Below the pieces are notes generated by a model. That model was given only the letters and a program-made list of their open reading frames with translations, was not told where the DNA came from and did no database searches. A stretch of 64,000 nt of DNA from Salinisphaera shabanensis E1L3A (GTDB lineage: Bacteria > Pseudomonadota > Gammaproteobacteria > Nevskiales > Salinisphaeraceae): assembly GCF_000215955.2 (NCBI RefSeq), contig NZ_AFNV02000024.1, positions 1-64,000 on the forward strand, in the 5' to 3' direction. This document shows, piece after piece, positions 8,803 to 18,453 of the stretch; within the stretch, counting starts at the first letter, position 1; the number at the start of each line of letters is the position of its first letter. The translations under genes were made by a program, and so were the position numbers.

Positions 8803-9804
8803 TTGAGCACCACCGCCCGTCTTGCCTTCACGCCCGGAGAACCCGCGGGCATCGGCCCCGATCTGGCGGTTCGTATCGCACAGCGCGCACAAGCAGCCCA
8901 GCTGATCGCGGTCGCCGATCCCGATATGCTCAAAGCCCGTGCTGAATTGCTCGGGCTGCCGCTTACGCTCGAAACCATCGATTACGCCGCGCCGCCGCGT
9001 GCGCTGCCGGCCGGTACGCTGGGTATCGATCCGATACGGTGTGCCCATCCGGCGCGGCCTGGCGTACTCGATCGTGATAACGCCCGCTATGTGCTCGATA
9101 CGCTCGATCGCGCTGTCGATCTCTGCCGCGACGGGCAATGCGCGGGCCTTGTGACCGGGCCTGTGCACAAGGCCGTGATCAACGATGCCGGCATCGTGTT
9201 TTCCGGACATACCGGCTATCTCGCCGATCGATGCGCGAGTGACGCGCCCGTGATGATGCTGGCAACCGACGACGGCGCATTACGCGTCGCGCTCGCGAGC
9301 GTGCATATCCCGCTGGCGGCAGTACCGGCCGCGCTCACGCACGAATCGCTCACCCATACGTTGCGCGTAACCGACCACGCGCTACGCGAGCGCTTCGGTA
9401 TCGCCCGGCCACGACTGTTGGTCGCCGGTCTGAACCCGCATGCGGGCGAAAACGGCTATCTCGGGCGTGAGGAAATCGATGTCATCACCCCGGTCCTCGA
9501 GGCCGAACGAGCACGCGGACTCGATCTCGTCGGACCCTTGCCCGCCGATACACTATTTACGCCGCATCGTCTGGCCGGCGCCGACGCCGTGGTGGCGATG
9601 TATCACGATCAGGGCCTGCCAGTGATCAAGCACCTGGGGTTCGGGCGCACGGTCAATATCAGTCTTGGGCTACCCATTGTGCGCACCTCGGTCGACCACG
9701 GCACCGCGCTCGAGCTTGCCGGTGGCGACTCGGTCGATTACGGCAGCCTGCAGGCGGCCATCGACACGGCCCTACACATGACAGCGGCCGGGCGTACAAA
9801 CTAG
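8803..9804 (+). CDS. pdxA: 4-hydroxythreonine-4-phosphate dehydrogenase PdxA
   Basis: The 333-residue NAD-dependent enzyme oxidises 4-phosphohydroxy-L-threonine in the DXP-dependent pyridoxal phosphate pathway. Seen motifs are TPGEPAGIGPD at the N terminus, the metal and substrate region GLNPHAGENGYLG, and YHDQGLPVIKHLGFG. The start is a TTG at 8803, only 6 bases after the surA stop. It is chosen because the encoded N terminus aligns with E. coli PdxA; the AGGCGG ribosome site is unusually close (2 bases). It belongs to the lptD-surA-pdxA-rsmA operon. Confidence 0.95.
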   Translation: MSTTARLAFTPGEPAGIGPDLAVRIAQRAQAAQLIAVADPDMLKARAELLGLPLTLETIDYAAPPRALPAGTLGIDPIRCAHPARPGVLDRDNARYVLDTLDRAVDLCRDGQCAGLVTGPVHKAVINDAGIVFSGHTGYLADRCASDAPVMMLATDDGALRVALASVHIPLAAVPAALTHESLTHTLRVTDHALRERFGIARPRLLVAGLNPHAGENGYLGREEIDVITPVLEAERARGLDLVGPLPADTLFTPHRLAGADAVVAMYHDQGLPVIKHLGFGRTVNISLGLPIVRTSVDHGTALELAGGDSVDYGSLQAAIDTALHMTAAGRTN

Positions 9805-9902
9805 CGCCCTACACAGCGCTCGGGCTCGCCGGGCGCGCAATTCTTGGCCGGTGCTCGATGTGCCCCCGGCACAGCAGTCATCGCCCCCTTCGGAATTCGA
9901 TC

Positions 9903-10694
9903 ATGGCCCGTAAACGATTTGGACAACATTTTCTGCACGAGCGCGGCGTTATCGATCGTATCGTGAGCATGCTTGCGCCCGCCGCCGACGATGCGCTGGT
10001 CGAGATCGGCCCCGGCCAGGGCGCGCTGACCGAGCCCTTGCTCGAACGAGTAGATCGGCTGAGCGTGATCGAGATCGATCGCGATCTGATCGCCGAGCTC
10101 GAATCGCGTGCCGCACGCGATTCGCGGCTCGAGGTGATCGCCGGAGATGCACTGCGTATCGACTACGCGGCACTGGCTGAACGCCGCGGCCCGCTGCGGC
10201 TGGTTGGCAACCTGCCCTACAACATTTCGTCGCCGCTCTTGTTCGCCTTGCTGGGCAGCGCCGCGCCGATTATCGATATGCATTTCATGCTGCAGAAAGA
10301 AGTCGTCGATCGCATGACTGCCGAACCTGGCAGCCGCGACTACGGCCGCCTCACTGTATCCGTGGCGGCGCGCGCGCATGCACAGGCGTTGTTCGATGTC
10401 GCGCCGGGCGCGTTCAATCCGCCGCCCAAGGTGATGTCGTCGGTGGTGCGCGTTACGCCCCGCGCGCCGGATTTCGAGATCCACGACGGCCAACTCTTCG
10501 ACCAGCTGGTCACGGCCGCTTTCAGCCAGCGGCGCAAGACGCTACGCAACGCCCTCGGGCGCTTTCTCGACGCGCAGGCGATCGAGGCCTGCAATATCGA
10601 TCCCATGCTGCGACCCGAGCGCCTGGCGGCCGCCGATTTTGCACGTCTGGCCAATCGCGCCAGCAAGGAAAAGCGCGCTGGGTCCACGGATTGA
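9903..10694 (+). CDS. rsmA: 16S rRNA (adenine1518/1519-N6)-dimethyltransferase RsmA (KsgA)
   Basis: The 263-residue SAM-dependent methyltransferase dimethylates two adjacent adenines in the 3' hairpin of 16S rRNA, a late small-subunit check. Motifs are FGQHFL at the N terminus, the SAM loop EIGPGQGALT and the catalytic NLPYNISSPL. The start at 9903 gives MARKRFGQHFL; the in-frame ATG at 9858 would add 15 residues absent from the family. It ends 8 bases before the stop of the convergent EAL-like gene. Confidence 0.96.
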   Translation: MARKRFGQHFLHERGVIDRIVSMLAPAADDALVEIGPGQGALTEPLLERVDRLSVIEIDRDLIAELESRAARDSRLEVIAGDALRIDYAALAERRGPLRLVGNLPYNISSPLLFALLGSAAPIIDMHFMLQKEVVDRMTAEPGSRDYGRLTVSVAARAHAQALFDVAPGAFNPPPKVMSSVVRVTPRAPDFEIHDGQLFDQLVTAAFSQRRKTLRNALGRFLDAQAIEACNIDPMLRPERLAAADFARLANRASKEKRAGSTD

Positions 10695-10702
10695 GCCCGC
10701 TG

Positions 10703-12556
10703 CTAGATCGGATGCGTACTGCAACGCGTGAGTAGCCGCGCGAAAGCCCGCGGCGAGTACAGCGCCTTCTCATCGTCGCTGAACCAGAGCACGCGGTTGT
10801 GATTGATCAGACGCGCCAATGGTTCGGGATCGGCGACCGGGCCCAGCAGCACCGGGCACTTCAACTGTTCGATACGTGCGAACCACGCCTCGATATCGGG
10901 CCCGATTTGGGCCGCATCGATACAGGCGACATCGCAATCCGCCGGCACAGGCTTGTCATGATCGGCAAGCGTGAGCGCTCGCCGCACCGGCAGCGAACTG
11001 TGTGCGACGCGGCGCGAACGCGCGCTGATCAACCGTAGAATCAGATCGTTCGGATCCCGATCGGTACGCCGTAGCGCGTCACGCCAGACCGCCTCTGCAT
11101 CGGCGAATGCGAGCATCGCGCTCGGGATCGGCAACACGATGGGCACGGTATTGATTTCCAGCGTGCGCCAATTGCTGTGCAACAAAGAAAACCGCCGCGC
11201 GATCCATTGCGTGAACGCGCGCAGCGCGCCCTTCTGCTCGGCCAATCGGGTGAGCGTATCGGCGTCGACCAGCCGCGTTTCCGGCGTACGCCAGGCAAGC
11301 GCGGCACAGGCGCCGGCCAGGACTTCGCGATTCACATCGCGCCAGATCGGATAGAAACGTAAATCTAGCGTGGCATCGCCCAAGTGCGGCTCGGCGTCCA
11401 GTCGTGGCGCGTGCAGTTCCGCCTGGGCAGGCGTTACGACCGTACTCGCGCGCTCCGACGCCGTTGCCTGCGCATCGGGCATCGGCCGGGGCGAGCGTGC
11501 GGGCGCCTCTGGTTTCGGCGTAGTTTCCGGTGCAGTTCCGGGCGCCGCGGGCTCGTGCTGCGGGTTCAAGGCCTCACGCTGAGTGGGCTCTGGCTTTTGT
11601 GGCGCCGCAGTCGAAGGCTCGGCCTTTACTACGGCCGGCTCCGAGCTCGGCGTTGCTGGCTTTTGCTGGGAGGCTGGTGCAGACGCCGCAGGCGGCGTGC
11701 GCACTGCAGAGGGGGAAGCGGGCTGGGACTGGGATATCGACGCCGACGCGGGGCGATCCGGCGCGACCGCTTTTCCGGGCGGCGCGGATACTGACTCGCG
11801 CGCGGCGGCACTGCTGCGCACGGGGCGGATCGGCTCGAACTCGTCGCCACCGGCTTCCTTGGCCCGGCCTCGCGTGAAACGCGACAGTGGCGAACGCGGG
11901 CTGTCGGGCGCCTCTTGCGTCGCGGGCGATGGTCTGCGCACATGCGCCGATGCCACGGGCGCCTCGTTTCGCGACGATTCTTGACGTTGCGTCGCGCCGG
12001 CAACCAGAGCTCCGACCAGGCCAACGAGACCGGCCAGCAGCGTGGTCAGCCAGATGATCAGGCCGACCCCAGCGTGCCCGAACACCTTGAACCAGCCAAC
12101 ACCGAACTGTGCATGACCGACCACCGAGGTATTGCCGGGGCCGTCAAGCGTGCGAACTGTCTCTGCCGATTCCAGGCGATAGTCCCAACCGCGCAAGCTT
12201 CTCGCCGTGCCAGCGCCGAGAAAGCCGAAACGATTCGAAAATCGCCCCCGCGAAACGAGTGTTACGTGGTCGGCGTTACGCACGGTCACGTAGTTCAATC
12301 CCAGTTCTGGATCAGCCACCAACGACTGCGTTGCCTCGATCAATCTGTTGGGGACGCGGTCCTGGCGAATATGGCCAGCCGTCGCGGCCGTGATCGCGTC
12401 GCCGGCCTCAGCAAGCGCTTGCGTACGCGCAGCACTCACCAGCTGAATGGTTTTCAGCCCACCATAGCCAACCAGAACCAGACAGAGCGCCGCCAATATG
12501 AAGAGGGCGTAGCGGGGCGTTGTGCCGGCATCGTCACCTGCAGCAAACATATTCAC
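10703..12556 (-). CDS. Two-TM membrane protein with long Pro/Ala linker and degenerate EAL-like domain
   Basis: The 617-residue protein is not one I recognise by name. Visible parts are TM1 (about 16-38), a likely periplasmic region (40-160), TM2 (161-187), a low-complexity Pro/Ala/Ser/Glu linker (190-395) and a globular C-terminal domain (397-615). The last part follows the plan of an EAL phosphodiesterase: a FYPIW entry strand, AALAWRTP where EALLRWRHP is expected, then LEINTVP and a late SPRAFARLL. The catalytic Glu and other metal ligands seem to be lost (EAL reads AAL at 418-420). It might be an inactive c-di-GMP receptor of LapD type, or a structural relic. Start is GTG 12556 or ATG 12550. 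It splits rsmA from apaH. Confidence 0.6.
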   Translation of the reverse strand: MNMFAAGDDAGTTPRYALFILAALCLVLVGYGGLKTIQLVSAARTQALAEAGDAITAATAGHIRQDRVPNRLIEATQSLVADPELGLNYVTVRNADHVTLVSRGRFSNRFGFLGAGTARSLRGWDYRLESAETVRTLDGPGNTSVVGHAQFGVGWFKVFGHAGVGLIIWLTTLLAGLVGLVGALVAGATQRQESSRNEAPVASAHVRRPSPATQEAPDSPRSPLSRFTRGRAKEAGGDEFEPIRPVRSSAAARESVSAPPGKAVAPDRPASASISQSQPASPSAVRTPPAASAPASQQKPATPSSEPAVVKAEPSTAAPQKPEPTQREALNPQHEPAAPGTAPETTPKPEAPARSPRPMPDAQATASERASTVVTPAQAELHAPRLDAEPHLGDATLDLRFYPIWRDVNREVLAGACAALAWRTPETRLVDADTLTRLAEQKGALRAFTQWIARRFSLLHSNWRTLEINTVPIVLPIPSAMLAFADAEAVWRDALRRTDRDPNDLILRLISARSRRVAHSSLPVRRALTLADHDKPVPADCDVACIDAAQIGPDIEAWFARIEQLKCPVLLGPVADPEPLARLINHNRVLWFSDDEKALYSPRAFARLLTRCSTHPI

Positions 12557-13425
12557 CCGTTACTATCCGTTGCGGCGACTGCGGTAACCGCCGGCCGGTG
12601 AGTCGTGGTTGTTCGTGCACCATCGGTATTGGAATGACGTAACCCGCGGGAATAGCGATCATGATCGCGACCGGTCGCCCGTACACCCAGGGGCCGGAGG
12701 AGCGTAGCCAGCGCACCGATCAACCCCAGCTGTCGAGCGGGCACCTGCCCGGCGCCTGCGGGCACGACCTTGCAGCATGTATATCGTGTGTTCATGACCC
12801 TACCTATCAAGCGCACTGCTATCGCGCACCCACACCGCGCACCGGCGCATGAGCTCGCGGGCGACCCGACGATCTGCCCTGCCAGCGCACGCAATCGCTC
12901 CACGACATGGGCACCGGATGTGTCGCGCGCTCAGATATACGCACTTTGCGAGCGTCGCCCTTCTCAACAGTAGCAGAATGGAACTTTTTACGATTCAGTT
13001 CTTTACCTTCTATCAAGCGGATACAGGGTAGCCCGCTGCACAGCCGGCCGGCCAGTTGTGAGCGTTATGTGCAGCGCGCGCCACCGCCTGCATGACATCG
13101 CCGTGCCGGGCATATGATCAGAGATATCGGCACAAACCCGCTCGAGTTGACCGCTGAGGCCGAATTCACGCGTGCCGCACCCTCTGCGCCGGTGTGGTCA
13201 CCCCGCCCCTTTACTCGTCGTCGCGTCGCGACCAGCCACACGCGAATACGGTAAGCCAACGTATTGGCAGACTGACGGCGAACATGCCTCGTCTTCATTC
13301 TGCTGTGGCTAGAACCCGCCTCGATCCGATTTATGCGCGTCGGAAACGCATGCCAACTCGCCGCCGATGACCCGACGACAGCATCGTGGCTATACTGTGT
13401 GCTTTCTCCTTTTTTGCGGTGAATC
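12557..13425. other. Gene-poor gap before apaH
   Basis: About 870 bases hold no open frame that I can support. The short frames on either strand show no recognisable domain, are rich in Arg, Cys and Thr, and lack ribosome sites. What can be seen is a 14-base palindrome (12655-12668), an AT-richer patch near 12970-13020, a GCCGGCCGGC palindrome near 13040, and TATACT (13391-13396) that may be the -10 of apaH with no good -35. In many gammaproteobacteria apaG would be found between rsmA and apaH; I do not see it. Confidence 0.5.
12655..12668. promoter_or_regulatory. Perfect 14-base palindrome upstream of the EAL-like gene
   Basis: GCGATCATGATCGC lies about 100 bases before the start of the EAL-like membrane protein. 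It is fully self-complementary and could be the operator of a dimeric regulator. No regulator gene is adjacent, so its role is only suggested. Confidence 0.3.
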
Positions 13426-14265
13426 TTGGCGACTTTCTGTATCGGCGACATCCACGGTGCCCGATCCACACTCGACCGACTGCTCGACCGCCTCCACACC
13501 ATCGATGACCAGTGTCGCCTCTGGTTCGTGGGTGACCTCGTCAATCGCGGACCGGACTCGCTCGGCGTCCTGCGCCGCGTTCGAGACCTCGGCGAGCGTG
13601 CAGTGACCGTTCTCGGTAATCATGACCTGAGTCTGTTGGCTCTCGCTCAGCGAGACGACGCAGCCGCCACGGCCAAGAAGGGCCTGCGCGAAATATTCGA
13701 AGCGCCAGACGGCGATACGCTACTCGAATGGCTACGTCATCGCCCGCTAATGCATCGCGATGAATTGCTGGGCTGGACCATGGTGCATGCCGGCATTCCG
13801 CCCCAATGGACGATAGCCGAAGCGCAGGCCCGAGCCCGGGAACTGGAATCCACCCTACGCGGGCCCGCGCATGCCGAATTTCTTGCCGGGCTATACGGCA
13901 ATACGCCGACGCACTGGAATCCGGAGCTTGTCGGGCTTGCACGCCTGCGTTATATCGCCAACGCGCTAACGCGCCAACGCTTCATCGCGCCGGACGGCGG
14001 CCTGGACATGGACTACAAGAAGACGCTCGCCGACGCGCCCTCAGGTCTCGTGCCCTGGTTTGCCTGGCCGGAACGCGCGGCCGCTAACGAGCGCATTGTG
14101 TTCGGGCACTGGTCTGCGCTCGAGCGTGTCGCCTGGCCAGAGGACCGGGTATGGGGCATCGATACCGGCGCCGCCTGGGGTGGCCAGCTAACCGCCTTGC
14201 AACTGGACGGCGCCGCGCCGCGCCTCGTTCAAGTCGAGGCGGGCGCGTCCGAAACAAGTCGCTAG
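13426..14265 (+). CDS. apaH: Symmetrical diadenosine tetraphosphatase ApaH
   Basis: The 279-residue metallophosphatase hydrolyses Ap4A to two ADP and can decap Np4-RNA. The phosphoesterase signatures are GDIHGARSTLDRLL at the N terminus, FVGDLVNRGPDSL and LGNHDLSLL, all with intact metal ligands. The start is a TTG at 13426 (MATFCIGDIHG), with GGTGA just upstream at short spacing. It is convergent with the DUF481 gene, and the two stop codons overlap by 4 bases. The usual partner apaG is absent. Confidence 0.95.
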   Translation: MATFCIGDIHGARSTLDRLLDRLHTIDDQCRLWFVGDLVNRGPDSLGVLRRVRDLGERAVTVLGNHDLSLLALAQRDDAAATAKKGLREIFEAPDGDTLLEWLRHRPLMHRDELLGWTMVHAGIPPQWTIAEAQARARELESTLRGPAHAEFLAGLYGNTPTHWNPELVGLARLRYIANALTRQRFIAPDGGLDMDYKKTLADAPSGLVPWFAWPERAAANERIVFGHWSALERVAWPEDRVWGIDTGAAWGGQLTALQLDGAAPRLVQVEAGASETSR

Positions 14266-15353
14266 AAGTTACGCAAGACGCCGAAGTTATAGGTCGTATC
14301 GAGATCTTCCACGCCCGGCTCGGGATTGTTGTTGTACTTATGATCGAGCCCGGCGCGCAGGCGCCACACGTCGCTGTTGGCAATCGGCAATTCCACGCCC
14401 AGCGCCGATTCGAGAATGAAGTTCTCGCTCGGGCTGTTGGTCACTTCGGGATAAGCGGTGAACTCGTGAGTCAGCGTAAGCCACTCACCGACGAGCTGCG
14501 CATAGTCCCAACCGGCCGAAAAGATGAGCTCGCTGTTGTTGCCGCCGTCGGTGTATTTCTCATACTGATGGCCTATACCACCACGCACCTTGAAAGTTAG
14601 GCGATCGCGACGCGCGAGAAAATAGCCCGGGCCGATCAACGTGCGTGAACGCAGATCAATATCCTCGAACTCGTCTTTCTCCAGTTCCTGCTGCAAGAAC
14701 CAGAACAAACGCTGCGTCAAATCATCTTCGAAGCGCGCCTCGCCGAGATACTCTTCGGAGGTCGTTTCGTTGTCTTCTTCCTCCCGGTCTGCCGACGCCG
14801 ACAGCGACAACCGCGTGCCGCCAGTATTGCGTAACGCCGACACGCGGGTCAGCAACGAACTGGTATCGGTGTTGCCCGATTTACCGTTTAGCGCGACTTC
14901 TGCGCTGCCCGACCAGTAATCCCCATTTTCCGGCGGCAGACTGTCCGCATTGGGCAGTTCGTAGTCATCTTCGTCCTGCTGCGCATCGACAACCGCCGGC
15001 GCAATCTCTGCGATATCATCGAGCGTCAGGCTCTCATTACCTGCGTCATCGCCGATATCGATTCGCTGGGTGTGCGGCTGCGCGTCGTACGCAAACCGCG
15101 CCTCGGTCTGGCGACCGCTGCTCAACAGCACCTTCAACGTATCGTCGCTTGCCAGCCCCTCGATCTGGTTCCGACTGATCGTTAGCGAATCAGCAAACGC
15201 GGTATCCATCATTATGCTGTCTGCTGACAACGACACAATCTCGCCGTTGATCCGGCTGCCGTCTTCCAGATACACGGTGTCGGCAAATACCGCCGGCGCG
15301 ACGCAACACAACGCGGCGGCCCAGCCCCCGCGAACACCCAATTTCAAGCCCAT
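14262..15353 (-). CDS. DUF481-family outer-membrane beta-barrel protein
   Basis: The 363-residue exported protein has an N-terminal signal (LKLGVRGGWAAALCC, cleaved near VFA). A small beta domain follows (TVYLEDGSRINGEIV, about residues 25-100) and then an acidic spacer. The DUF481 barrel covers residues 145-363, with alternating strands such as WSGSAEVALNGKSGN and a terminal aromatic strand NFGVLRNF. Ligand and function are unknown for this family; salt or stress induction is reported for some members. The start at 15353 follows GGGGGAG by 6 bases. Confidence 0.82.
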   Translation of the reverse strand: MGLKLGVRGGWAAALCCVAPAVFADTVYLEDGSRINGEIVSLSADSIMMDTAFADSLTISRNQIEGLASDDTLKVLLSSGRQTEARFAYDAQPHTQRIDIGDDAGNESLTLDDIAEIAPAVVDAQQDEDDYELPNADSLPPENGDYWSGSAEVALNGKSGNTDTSSLLTRVSALRNTGGTRLSLSASADREEEDNETTSEEYLGEARFEDDLTQRLFWFLQQELEKDEFEDIDLRSRTLIGPGYFLARRDRLTFKVRGGIGHQYEKYTDGGNNSELIFSAGWDYAQLVGEWLTLTHEFTAYPEVTNSPSENFILESALGVELPIANSDVWRLRAGLDHKYNNNPEPGVEDLDTTYNFGVLRNF

Positions 15354-15409
15354 CCGAACTCCCCCAAAGGAACAAGCCACATTATTGCAGCGCGGCATAT
15401 TCTACCCAC

Positions 15410-15437
15410 AAAAAAGCCGGCCCGAGGGCCGGCTTTT
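15410..15437 (-). terminator. Intrinsic terminator of the alpha ribosomal operon
   Basis: GCCGGCC (15416-15422) pairs with GGCCGGC (15427-15433) around a CGAG loop. On the minus strand the stem is followed by six T (15410-15415) and preceded by AAAA, so it could act in both directions. It lies about 20 bases after the rplQ stop and ends the long ribosomal run. Confidence 0.85.
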
Positions 15438-15455
15438 CAACGCTTGATGGAAACC

Positions 15456-15857
15456 TCAGGCTGAGGCTTCAAGCGTCTCGTCTTCGTCGTCTTCGATGAC
15501 CGGTCGATCCACCAGTTCGACATACGCCATGGGCGCATTGTCGCCCGGACGGAAACCGCACTTGAGGATACGCAGATAGCCACCCGGACGCTGCGCATAG
15601 CGCTTGCCGAGTTCGCCGAAAAGTTTGCCGACTGCTTCCTTGTCCCGCAGACGCGCGAAGGCAAGACGACGATTGGCGACGCTATCGGTCTTGGCAAGCG
15701 TAATCAACGGCTCCGCAACGCGACGCAATTCTTTCGCTTTCGGCAGCGTGGTGCGAATCAGCTCGTGCTTGAACAGCGACGACGACATATTCTTCATCAT
15801 GGCCGCGCGATGGGAAGATTCGCGCCCCAGGTTAGTACCGCTCTTGCGATGACGCAT
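15456..15857 (-). CDS. rplQ: 50S ribosomal protein L17
   Basis: The 133-residue protein begins [17 protein letters not shown], the L17 hallmark that contacts 23S rRNA near the exit tunnel. The C-terminal 15 residues are an acidic tail ([12 protein letters not shown]), a common lineage-specific extension. It is the last gene of the alpha operon (rpsM-rpsK-rpsD-rpoA-rplQ), 34 bases after rpoA, and is followed by an intrinsic terminator. Confidence 0.97.
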   Translation of the reverse strand: MRHRKSGTNLGRESSHRAAMMKNMSSSLFKHELIRTTLPKAKELRRVAEPLITLAKTDSVANRRLAFARLRDKEAVGKLFGELGKRYAQRPGGYLRILKCGFRPGDNAPMAYVELVDRPVIEDDEDETLEASA

Positions 15858-15891
15858 AGCTTTGTCCTTAGTCTATATTCGCGAAAAAACG

Positions 15892-16878
15892 CTAGGCTTT
15901 TTCGAGTTCGGCCGGCGGCCAGTTCTCGACCGTCATACCGAGTTTGAGGCCGTGCTCCGCCAGAACTTCGCTGATTTCGGTCAGCGACTTCTTGCCGAGA
16001 TTCGGAGTGCGCATGAGCTCGGTTTCCGTGCGCTGGACCAGATCACCCACGTAATGGATGTCTTCTGCCTTGAGGCAGTTGGTCGAGCGAACCGTAAGCT
16101 CAAGATCCTCGATCGGCTTAAGCAACGTCGGATCGGTTTTGCCGGTTTCGCCCTTACGGGTCGACTCCTTGCGCGCCTCCAGATCCACGAACACCGAAAG
16201 CTGATCGTAGAGCGTGGCAGCCGCCGTACGGACCGCGTCTTCCGGCTCTACGCTGCCGTTCGTCTCGATATCGAGAACCAGTTTATCGAGGTCGGTACGC
16301 TGCTCGACGCGCGCACGTTCCACCGCATAGCTCACGCGACGGATCGGACTAAAGCTCGCGTCCAACCGCAAGGCGCCAATCTCGCTCGCGCCCGTGTCTT
16401 CTTCGCCCGGCTCCGACTTGCTCTGAGCGGGCTGATAACCACGACCACGCTCGACCTTCATGCTCATCCGCAGCTCGCCGCTGGTCAGATGCGCGATCAC
16501 AAGGTCCGGATTGACGATTTCGACGTCGTGATCCGTGCTGATGTCGCCTGCCGTAACCGGGCCTTCACCACTTTTATGGAGATGCAACTCGGCTTCGTCA
16601 CGCGAATGCATACGCACAGCCACGTTCTTGAGGTTAAGCAGAACGTCAATGACGTCCTCCTGCATACCCTCAACCGTCGTGTACTCGTGCAGCACGCCAT
16701 CGATCTTTACTTCGGTGATCGCTGCGCCCGGGATAGAGGACAACAGAATCCGCCGAATAGCGTTGCCGAGCGTATGGCCATAGCCACGCTCGAGCGGCTC
16801 AAGCGCGATCTTGGCGCGCCGCTCGTTTGCCCGCTCCACCTCGACCAGGCGCGGTTTCAGCAATTCACTGGACTGCAT
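15892..16878 (-). CDS. rpoA: RNA polymerase alpha subunit
   Basis: The 328-residue subunit nucleates polymerase assembly and reads UP elements. The N-terminal dimerisation domain (about 1-230) contains [18 protein letters not shown] flexible linker leads to the C-terminal DNA-binding domain (about 245-320) with [14 protein letters not shown] and LGKKSLTEI. Length matches E. coli (329). Its place after rpsD couples polymerase alpha output to S4-based feedback in gammaproteobacteria. Confidence 0.98.
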   Translation of the reverse strand: MQSSELLKPRLVEVERANERRAKIALEPLERGYGHTLGNAIRRILLSSIPGAAITEVKIDGVLHEYTTVEGMQEDVIDVLLNLKNVAVRMHSRDEAELHLHKSGEGPVTAGDISTDHDVEIVNPDLVIAHLTSGELRMSMKVERGRGYQPAQSKSEPGEEDTGASEIGALRLDASFSPIRRVSYAVERARVEQRTDLDKLVLDIETNGSVEPEDAVRTAAATLYDQLSVFVDLEARKESTRKGETGKTDPTLLKPIEDLELTVRSTNCLKAEDIHYVGDLVQRTETELMRTPNLGKKSLTEISEVLAEHGLKLGMTVENWPPAELEKA

Positions 16879-16914
16879 AATGCAAATACCTCTTGCTGTC
16901 TAAGACAGCGCCTA

Positions 16915-17538
16915 TTACTTCGAGTAAAGCTCGACTACCAGATTCTCGTTGATATCCGGCAACACCTGATCCCGATCCGGAACCGCTTTGAAGGTACCCT
17001 TGAGGCCCTTCTCGTCGACTTCGACCCACTCGCTTAGTCCGAGCTGGGACGCGACTTGGAGCGATTCGATGATGCGCGGCTGATGCTTCGCGCGATTACG
17101 GATGGCGACCGTATCGCCCACCTTCACTTCGTAGGACGGGATATTGACCGGGTAGTCGTTGACCGCAACCGCCTTGTGATTGACCAGCTGACGCGCTTCG
17201 GCGCGAGTGGAGGCAAAGCCCATGCGATAGACGACATTGTCGAGCCGCGTTTCCAGCTGCTGCAACAACACTACACCGGTCGCACCCTTGTTTTGCGCGG
17301 CCTTCTTGTAGTAGTTACGGAACTGCTTTTCCAGCACGCCGTACATATGCCGCAGCTTCTGCTTCTCGCGCAGCTGCAGGGCATAGTCCGACAGGCGCTG
17401 ACGGCGCTGGGTGCCCTGGGCGCCCGGCGGCGTATCGATCTTGCACTTGCCTTCAAGCGAGCGGCCGCGCCCTTTGAGGAACAGGTCGGTTCCTGCTCGG
17501 CGCGAAAGCTTGCATTTCGGTCCTGTGTACTTAGCCAT
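16915..17538 (-). CDS. rpsD: 30S ribosomal protein S4
   Basis: The 207-residue protein binds 16S rRNA early in assembly. The start [16 protein letters not shown] and the S4 RNA-binding domain ([17 protein letters not shown] onward) are clear. It has only two N-terminal cysteines, so it is the zinc-free form. In E. coli S4 represses translation of the alpha operon through an mRNA pseudoknot before rpsM; the same feedback is likely here. Confidence 0.98.
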   Translation of the reverse strand: MAKYTGPKCKLSRRAGTDLFLKGRGRSLEGKCKIDTPPGAQGTQRRQRLSDYALQLREKQKLRHMYGVLEKQFRNYYKKAAQNKGATGVVLLQQLETRLDNVVYRMGFASTRAEARQLVNHKAVAVNDYPVNIPSYEVKVGDTVAIRNRAKHQPRIIESLQVASQLGLSEWVEVDEKGLKGTFKAVPDRDQVLPDINENLVVELYSK

Positions 17539-17575
17539 TGTTCTCTACCTGTTCCGGTTCGATCGCCCGAGCGCG

Positions 17576-17980
17576 CTAGACGCGGCGCTTCTTGGGCGGA
17601 CGACAACCATTGTGCGGAATCGGGGTCACATCGATGATGCCGGTAACCTTGAAGCCAGCGCCGTTGAGTGAACGCACCGCCGCTTCGCGGCCCGGCCCAG
17701 GCCCTTTGACGCGCACCTCGAGATTTTTCACGCCGTACTGTGCCGCGCCTTCGCCTGCACGCTCAGCAGCGACCTGCGCTGCGAACGGCGTGCTCTTGCG
17801 CGAACCCTTGAAGCCACAGCTACCCGAAGTGCACCACGACAACACGTTGCCTTGACGGTCGGAGATCGTGATGATCGTGTTGTTGAAGGTGGCATACACG
17901 AACGCGATACCGTCCGTGACGTTGCGGCGTGCGCGCGCTTTGCGCGTACGAGATGCTGTGGAAGACGTGCCTGTCGCCAT
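17576..17980 (-). CDS. rpsK: 30S ribosomal protein S11
   Basis: The 134-residue platform protein is recognised by the blocks [33 protein letters not shown] and [18 protein letters not shown]. It has the reading SGSCGFKGS where SGGSGFRGS is more usual, a minor substitution. It lies between rpsM and rpsD with 33- and 37-base gaps. Confidence 0.98.
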   Translation of the reverse strand: MATGTSSTASRTRKARARRNVTDGIAFVYATFNNTIITISDRQGNVLSWCTSGSCGFKGSRKSTPFAAQVAAERAGEGAAQYGVKNLEVRVKGPGPGREAAVRSLNGAGFKVTGIIDVTPIPHNGCRPPKKRRV

Positions 17981-18013
17981 AAAGCGTTACCTGTACTCTC
18001 GTGCGAGAACGAA

Positions 18014-18370
18014 CTAGCGGCGGATGGGCCGACGCGGGCCCTTACGCGTGCGCGAATTGGTTTTGGTACGCTGACCACGCACCGGAAGACCACGACGATG
18101 ACGCAGGCCGCGGTAGCAGCCCAAGTCCATCAGTCGCTTGATGTTCATGGAGATCTCGCGGCGAAGGTCGCCCTCGATCGTGTACTGCTGCACCTGTGCG
18201 CGCAGCGCCTCGACCTCACCTTCGGTGAGATCCTTGATCTTGGTGTCGGTCGCCACGTTCGAGGCTTCGCAGATTTCGCGAGCCCGCGTGAATCCGACGC
18301 CGTAAAGCGATGTCAACGCCACTACCGCATGCTTGTTGATCGGGAGGTTAACTCCAGCGATTCGCGCCAT
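18014..18370 (-). CDS. rpsM: 30S ribosomal protein S13
   Basis: The 118-residue head protein contacts P-site tRNA and bridges to the large subunit. Motifs are [10 protein letters not shown] at the start and [19 protein letters not shown] near the end. The start at 18370 is preceded by GGGAG 9 bases upstream; an in-frame ATG at 18397 would add 9 residues not found in S13. It is the first gene of the alpha operon, with a promoter about 85 bases upstream. Confidence 0.98.
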   Translation of the reverse strand: MARIAGVNLPINKHAVVALTSLYGVGFTRAREICEASNVATDTKIKDLTEGEVEALRAQVQQYTIEGDLRREISMNIKRLMDLGCYRGLRHRRGLPVRGQRTKTNSRTRKGPRRPIRR

Positions 18371-18453
18371 TCGATTGATCTCCCAGCTACCGGGCAATGG
18401 TTGTCGCCAGCGTCAGAGCGCTAAGCGAATATTCAACCGTGGAAAAGCCCGCC

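Noticed and set aside
12553-12903. 116-codon minus-strand frame before the EAL-like gene
   Set aside because: Composition is rich in Arg, Cys and Thr, with no domain or ribosome site and partial overlap with the next start. Not supported as a gene.
13065-13544. 159-codon minus-strand frame across the apaH start
   Set aside because: It overlaps the coding start of apaH and has no recognisable features.
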